Positions 33,872 through 38,701 of a DNA stretch of 38,701 nt are shown in pieces; position 1 is the stretch's first letter; each line of letters opens with the position of its first letter. The notes under the pieces are model-generated. The model did no database searches and was not told where the DNA came from. It saw nothing but the letters and a program-made list of their open reading frames with translations. The translations under genes were made by a program, and so were the position numbers. The stretch covers positions 1 to 38,701 of the forward strand of contig BPJO01000026.1 of NCBI GenBank assembly GCA_026004655.1, in the 5' to 3' direction. This stretch comes from Phycisphaerae bacterium (GTDB lineage: Bacteria > Planctomycetota > Phycisphaerae > Tepidisphaerales > Tepidisphaeraceae).

Positions 33872-35555
33872 TCAAGTGCCTCGGGTTGATATGGACCGAT
33901 TAAGGGAATGGGGGACGTCAGATCGAACCTGATCCAAGAGGTCTTCGATTTTGTCCAGTTTCGCACGGGAGGGGGCTTGACGATCCAGCCAATCGATCAC
34001 TTGCTGGATTTGCTGGTGGATCAAAGCGGAGTAACGTCGTGTGATATGACGATTAGTTTGTCGGGTTCGGGATGCGACTTCGTCACTGAGCCGATGGAAC
34101 AACGTGACGACACCGCTGTAACCCGCCAAAGCCAGCAGATCCAGGTGTCCGAAAATCGCGCCGGACATGGTTAAATATCCGGTCAGCAGGTAGGGAGCTG
34201 CCTCGGAGTATCGGGTTACTTTGTTGCCGCCTGGAATGATTTTGAGAATTTTGTTGAGCACAGCTGTATCCCGGGGAGTGGCGTTCCATTTGGTTTCAAG
34301 CCATTGCTGCAGGTCATTCAGTTCCTGTTCGACGATCCGTCCAGCCTGCTCGGGTGGGATTTTCCATTCCGGGGATTGCAAAAAAGTATACGAACGAAGC
34401 AGATCATCGATACGGCTCTGAAAGGCCTGGTACTGTTCAACAACAATTGCCCGAAAGTCGGGTAAAGAGTCCTGCGAAGAGTGCAAGACGACATCCGGGA
34501 GCTTGAGTTCACCGGTTTTAGTCCAGTTCCACATGGATTTGGGTAGTCGGACCAGAAGCGCAGGAACCGATCTAACCCGATCCAGCACTCGCTGGGGTCC
34601 CATGAGATAAAGAACGCTTTTTTCCCGCATCCGTCTCTGGAGTTGCCGGGTCACCGGATGCACGTCCACGTCAACCGTGGAATAACCCATCGAGCGGATG
34701 TTACGGATGACCTGGTCGATACGCTGTCGGCGGTCCGTCAGGGGGTTCAGGAACTGATCCTGAATACGTCCGAACATGTCAACAATACGGGTTTGATGGA
34801 CTGAAACCGATGTCTGAATACGAAAGGACAGCAAACAGGCTATCGAAAAAGCCTGATCGGAAAGAGGCTGCCAGGTCGAATCATCTCGTGGCAAGGCAAA
34901 AACAGGAGCCTGGGAAATTCCTTCTCGTGAAAGCAACTGCCTGTAATCCTCGACGACGGACGGATTATCCGCTTTGTTCATGACAAACCATGTCCCCATC
35001 CCGTAGCGTGTTGCCAATCGGTAATAGGGTTGAAGTTCCGGCATCTGATATTTTTCCGGACTGACCAGAAAGATTACCCCATCAACCCATCTGAAAATTC
35101 GATCTGTGACGGCGTGATGCTCTGCCAGTTCTCCGTCAATATCGGGAGTGTCGATCAGGATCAGACGATGATGGAAAGACGGAGGGCGCGGGAATGAAAG
35201 TGATCCGATCCGGACGCCCTTGCGCGGGTGTTTCGGGGGCAGGAACATGGATCAATCCACCAAACTCAGAAGGAAGAGCGTCATGTCCGATGGCGATAGG
35301 TCCTGCGGTAAAGGTTCGGCGATAACTGGTTGCCGATACGTCGGTTCCGACCAAGCGGTTGACGAGCGTCGATTTGCCGGTGCCGGTTCCTCCCACGACG
35401 GCCATAACGGGGGGATCGGACGGGTTTCTGGACAAATGAAACAACACCGCCGACAAATCCTGACTGGTTTTGTCCGAAAAGGGGGTGTTCAGCTGCCGCA
35501 CCGCATCTCGAAGTCTGGTCAGTTTTTCCTTCAACTGGTCTAAGCCGTCATTCAC
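33872..35555 (-). pseudogene. P-loop GTPase with C-terminal helical domain, broken by one-base frameshift
   Basis: The GTPase is split between two frames. The first frame from a GTG at 35555 carries G1 GGTGTGKST (about 55-63). The second carries G3 DTPDIDG and G4 NKAD, a long helical region and a hydrophobic segment (LTGYLTMSGAIFGHLDLLAL). Neither half is a working GTPase alone. The switch falls at the G5 run 35235-35239: dropping one base joins GGLIHVPAP to KHPRKGVRIGS. The whole gene would give about 560 residues, similar in layout to dynamin/YfjP-like membrane GTPases, a tentative placement. It leads the leftward rluD-tatA operon and is divergent from the mannosyltransferase. A sequence error is as likely as true decay. 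Confidence 0.72.
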
Positions 35556-35610
35556 AGCCCTGATCCTACAGTATTGTGATGGGTATGTCAGCATGATAGG
35601 CTTGAGGTTC

Positions 35611-36858
35611 ATGCGTTTTCCGAAGCTGATCTGGCTGATTCTGGTGGCGGGTCTGTTGGCACGTTTGGGTTGGGGTTTGTCACGTCCGACCGATGACGTT
35701 TCGCTGAAAAACCTTCCGGATCAGGTAGAATATCTGGAAATAGCCCGGAATATCTTAAGCGGTCAGGGGATGCGTTTTTATGATCCGGTCCTGGAGCAGG
35801 AAGTGTACGCGTACAGGATGCCCGGATATCCGGTGTTCATTGCTGCATGTGGGGCCAACGTACGGGTGGTCCGAGGGGTGCAAGCCGTCCTAGATACGAC
35901 CCTGGTGTTGGGAGTACTTTTTTTACTGACCAAGTGTGCCGAATCCGTTTCGGGGAGTGTTCACCACCTTCTGGAAACCGGTTCTGGCAGCAGCGTTGGT
36001 GGCTTTGAACCCTTATCTCATTTTTTTCAGCTCAACGATTCTCAGCGAAACACTGTTCACCGTGCTTCTGGTATGGGGGATGGTTCTGATTTTGCAGAAT
36101 CGGATCGGGCTTTACATGACAGGCGTGGTGTTGTTGATCGGGTCGGTTTATGTCCGTCCAAGTGCGATCGGTTTGCCGGTCCTTTTGGTGCTGGTTGCGG
36201 AATGTCTGCGCAACCCACTGGATCCGATGCCGTCAAGAAAGTTTTTGTCCGTTCTGGTGATCATCGGTTTGATGGTATTGAGTCTGTTTCCGTGGGGTTT
36301 GAGAAACCGTCTTCATCCGGGCGTGGGAGCATGGGTGTTCACGACCACGAATACGGGGATTACGCTTTATGACGGGCTGAATCCGATAGCCGACGGATCG
36401 AGTAACCAAATGGGCTTCCGCGATCGTCCGGAGCTGAAATCAATGACCGAGGTGCAACGGTCCGACTATTTTAGATCACGAGCGGTTGAATATGCCCAAG
36501 AAAACCCGGTTCGCGCCCTGAAATTGGCCTGTTGGAAGATCCTGCGAACCTGGTCCCCGGTCCCGCTGAGTGCCGATTTTGGGTCGAACCTTGCGTATGT
36601 GATGGTAGGAGGAGGGTTTACAATACCGTTATTCGTGTTGGCCGGGTTGGGACTTTTTAATCGAGGTGTTGGTCGTTCGGTGAAACTATTTTGCTGATAC
36701 CAGCGGTATATTTTACCTTAATTCACGCGATGACGGTCGGGTCTTTACGATATCGTATACCAGCCGACGTTCCGATGTCGGTGTTAGCAGCCTGTGGGGC
36801 AGGCAAGTTGATGTTTAACCGGTTTCAACTGTCCCCCGTAGACCCTCAACGAGCATGA
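35611..36858 (+). pseudogene. Membrane mannosyltransferase-like (GT-C) protein with two frame changes
   Basis: The product looks like a PMT-type GT-C glycosyltransferase. Frame one (35611 to about 35950) gives an N-terminal helix, the acidic loop DQVEYLEIARNILSGQG and YRMPGYPVFIAACG. Frame two (about 35940-36690) gives FWKPVLAAALVALNPYLIFF, SETLFTVLLVWG and further helices plus a periplasmic segment. The last part returns to frame one with VYFTLIHAMTVGSLRYRIPAD, typical of the C-terminal RYR-P motif, and stops at 36858 in an ATGA overlap with the next gene. The shifts fit an extra base in the G4 run at 35952-35955 and a missing base in the T4 run at 36689-36692. The start is the ATG at 35611; one at 35593 is possible. 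If intact it would be about 415 residues. Confidence 0.7.
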
Positions 36859-38701
36859 AGGAATACGCATCGATTTCCATTGATCAGTTATTTGAGCGGG
36901 CCCAACAACCGTTCTACAGCGCCCAACGTCGATCCCGGATGCGTACCCTAATCACGCTCGTTATACTGATTTTTTTGCTGACCCTGATTGGTGCCTATTG
37001 GTTTGTCACCGACCCTCAACGTGTCAGGCAAGTTTCCCAGTCTTACCTGTCGGATCTCATCGGCGGGCCGGTGACCATCCAACACGCTTCCTTGTCGATT
37101 TTTGAAGGCCTTCGTCTGGACGGAATCCGTATCCTTGTGGATTCTGAGGAAACCCCCGATTCGGTTCTGCTCGAAGCCAAAAGTCTACACGTCGGCTACA
37201 ATCCGGCCGCTTTGTTGATCGGGCGAATCGAACCCACTCGCATCCTCGCCATAGAACCCCGAATACACTTGACGGAAGATGTTGATGCGGGGATGTGGAA
37301 CTTTCAGAAGCTCAAAACGGCTGTCCCCCGTAGCACGTCTGGTGGTCAGAAAACTCTCACGATGCAACCGTTTCTGCCTGAGATTGTGCTCCGCAACGCG
37401 CGATTTGATTATGCCCAGATCATGCACGGACGAAGGTCCCAGGTAGGGAGTCTATCGATTGAGGGTCAACTGGTTCCGGACGTTTCGGAAGGAATCTATC
37501 GGTTCCGATTGCAGTCACGTGGTGGAACCAGTGGGGTTTTCCCGATTGCGGAAGGTTGGCTGGAACCTTCTGTCGGACAGCTGGGACTGGTTTTACGAGA
37601 CGTGGAGTTTGTCGATGAGATCAAAACGATTCTTCCCGCGGTCGTACGACGGTTTTGGGAGCAGTATCATCTAGCCGGTCGGATCGGAGAGACTCGAGTC
37701 CGTTATTTTCGTCGTGATTCGGGTCGGGCCGGGTTCCGGGTGGAAACGGACTTGGACGGGGTAAGGTTGATTGTTCCCCCGGAACAGTGGATAGGGGGGA
37801 AGGAGCGGGCGAGAATCGATCGATGGGAAACAACCCTTTCCCGGCTTGCCTCAACTCCGTTGGGCGGGTCTTCAGTGGCGCGTCTGTTGATTCGCTCCAT
37901 GCAGCCGACACCGCTTCAGCTCGACGAGGTGGACGGTACATTTGTTTTCACAGACGAATCCATTTCGATTTCCGGTCTGGTTGCAAGAATTGAAAACAAC
38001 CGATTCTCGGTAGAAGGTCAGATCGCGGGTTATGAACCGACCTCGGCTTTTCGTCTGAAGGTTTCTTCATTGCGGACTGAGAATATTCGTATTCCCGAGG
38101 TTCCCCGTTATATCCGCGCGATGCCCTGGTCGGTACAGGAGATTTATTACCGATTCAGACCCGCGGGTGAAGCAAGCTTTTGGTTGGAAATTGCCCGTTC
38201 GGCATCACAAAAACCGTTGCTGCGGGGTCAGATTCAGGTCCATAACGCGACCTTTACCTTCGATCGATTTCCTTATCCGATCGATCGGGCTAGCGGGATC
38301 ATGGAGATCGATCAGGATCCGGAAACCGGTCTGGACCGTCTGCGAATCGTGTCGATCAAAGGGTACGGTTATCAGGGAGGTGCTAATGAAAACGCAACAG
38401 TCGAAGTCAGCGGTACGGTTTCGCCACTGGACGACCATGCAGGGGCCGACATTCTGGTTCGGGGTGAAAATCTAGTCAGCGAACGACTTTTGATCGAGTC
38501 GATGCCCCCACAGACTCGTCAGACGGTTAAACGATTTGACGCGGATCAGACCGGTCAATTACCGACGTTCGAAGGGGCGTTTGAATGTCGAATCCGTTGT
38601 CCACAAGGACCAAGCCGTCATTGGGATATTGTCACGTTGTTGGATATCCGTAAAGCCACCGGAAAACTATCGGCATTTCCGTATCCGTTGGAAGACATGT
38701 C
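36855..38701 (+). CDS. AsmA-like envelope protein, 3' end outside window
   Basis: The frame is open from the ATG at 36855 to the window end, 615 codons so far. A cytoplasmic N-terminus (about 1-30) is followed by one membrane helix (TLITLVILIFLLTLIGAYWF), then an AsmA-type start: VSQSYLSDLIGGPVTIQHAS and SIFEGLRLDGIRI. The rest is a long beta-rich region with repeated short strands, as in AsmA/TamB proteins that bridge the inner membrane and outer layers and are linked to lipid transport. The ATG overlaps the stop of the mannosyltransferase as ATGA, so the two are cotranslated. The C-terminal AsmA domain is probably beyond the window. Confidence 0.7.
   Translation, partial: MKEYASISIDQLFERAQQPFYSAQRRSRMRTLITLVILIFLLTLIGAYWFVTDPQRVRQVSQSYLSDLIGGPVTIQHASLSIFEGLRLDGIRILVDSEETPDSVLLEAKSLHVGYNPAALLIGRIEPTRILAIEPRIHLTEDVDAGMWNFQKLKTAVPRSTSGGQKTLTMQPFLPEIVLRNARFDYAQIMHGRRSQVGSLSIEGQLVPDVSEGIYRFRLQSRGGTSGVFPIAEGWLEPSVGQLGLVLRDVEFVDEIKTILPAVVRRFWEQYHLAGRIGETRVRYFRRDSGRAGFRVETDLDGVRLIVPPEQWIGGKERARIDRWETTLSRLASTPLGGSSVARLLIRSMQPTPLQLDEVDGTFVFTDESISISGLVARIENNRFSVEGQIAGYEPTSAFRLKVSSLRTENIRIPEVPRYIRAMPWSVQEIYYRFRPAGEASFWLEIARSASQKPLLRGQIQVHNATFTFDRFPYPIDRASGIMEIDQDPETGLDRLRIVSIKGYGYQGGANENATVEVSGTVSPLDDHAGADILVRGENLVSERLLIESMPPQTRQTVKRFDADQTGQLPTFEGAFECRIRCPQGPSRHWDIVTLLDIRKATGKLSAFPYPLEDM

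Noticed and set aside
1..38701. CRISPR array, tRNA, rRNA, insertion sequence or prophage
   Set aside because: No regularly spaced repeats, no cloverleaf-like segment, no transposase or integrase and no terminal inverted repeats were seen.

Overview
The window (about 52% GC by eye) looks like a chromosomal piece of a member of the Planctomycetota. Grounds: an exosortase with an EpsI-like partner inside a polysaccharide operon, a fused ResB/CcsA-type (System II) cytochrome c maturation pair, an ECF sigma factor with a membrane anti-sigma factor, an RRM RNA-binding protein with a Gly/Arg tail, and a 7TM-HD phosphodiesterase next to ybeY. The phylum is inferred from protein character; no rRNA or other phylogenetic marker is present.

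Layout. 1-2.6 kb: thioredoxin-type arsenate reductase/low-Mr phosphatase (+), then a leftward ECF sigma, anti-sigma and secreted coiled-coil protein operon. 2.7-8.4 kb: rightward operon of a DUF4442-like hotdog protein, a polytopic membrane protein of unknown function, ResB and CcsA. 8.5-20.2 kb: leftward exopolysaccharide/exosortase operon read as WecG-type glycosyltransferase fused to a degenerate nucleotidyltransferase, exosortase, EpsI-like protein, Wzz/BY-kinase, initiating sugar-phosphate transferase and a giant TPR protein. Several junctions are ATGA overlaps. 20.5-25.2 kb: PlsC-like acyltransferase, M20 amidohydrolase, a divergent AraC regulator and a translationally coupled amidohydrolase-Rieske pair. 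A 20-bp-phased direct repeat lies in the AraC/amidohydrolase divergent region. 25.2-29.9 kb: leftward pgpH-ybeY-corC operon, then an RRM protein with its own terminator. 30.3 kb: DUF488 protein (+). 30.7-35.6 kb: leftward operon of a dynamin/Era-like GTPase, rluD-type pseudouridine synthase, tatA, a small unknown, a MazG-like hydrolase and a UDP-glucuronate-4-epimerase-like enzyme. 35.6-38.7 kb: rightward membrane mannosyltransferase-like protein and an AsmA-like protein that runs off the end.

The largest theme is envelope/surface polysaccharide: lipid-linked sugar initiation, glycosyl transfer, chain-length control, exosortase processing, uronate epimerisation and an AsmA-like protein. The second theme is respiratory cytochrome maturation. 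The third is a small inducible catabolic island (AraC, amidohydrolase, Rieske, M20).

Three genes in the last 6 kb (tatA, the GTPase and the mannosyltransferase) are each broken by single-base frame changes at or near short homopolymers, although the protein sense continues in the next frame. Four indels within about 4.2 kb, and none seen in the first 32 kb, point to local sequence error or local gene decay. The GTPase and mannosyltransferase are listed as single broken genes. The most unusual biology is the glycosyltransferase fused to a degenerate nucleotidyltransferase, and the beta-helix-bearing initiating sugar transferase in the same exosortase operon.
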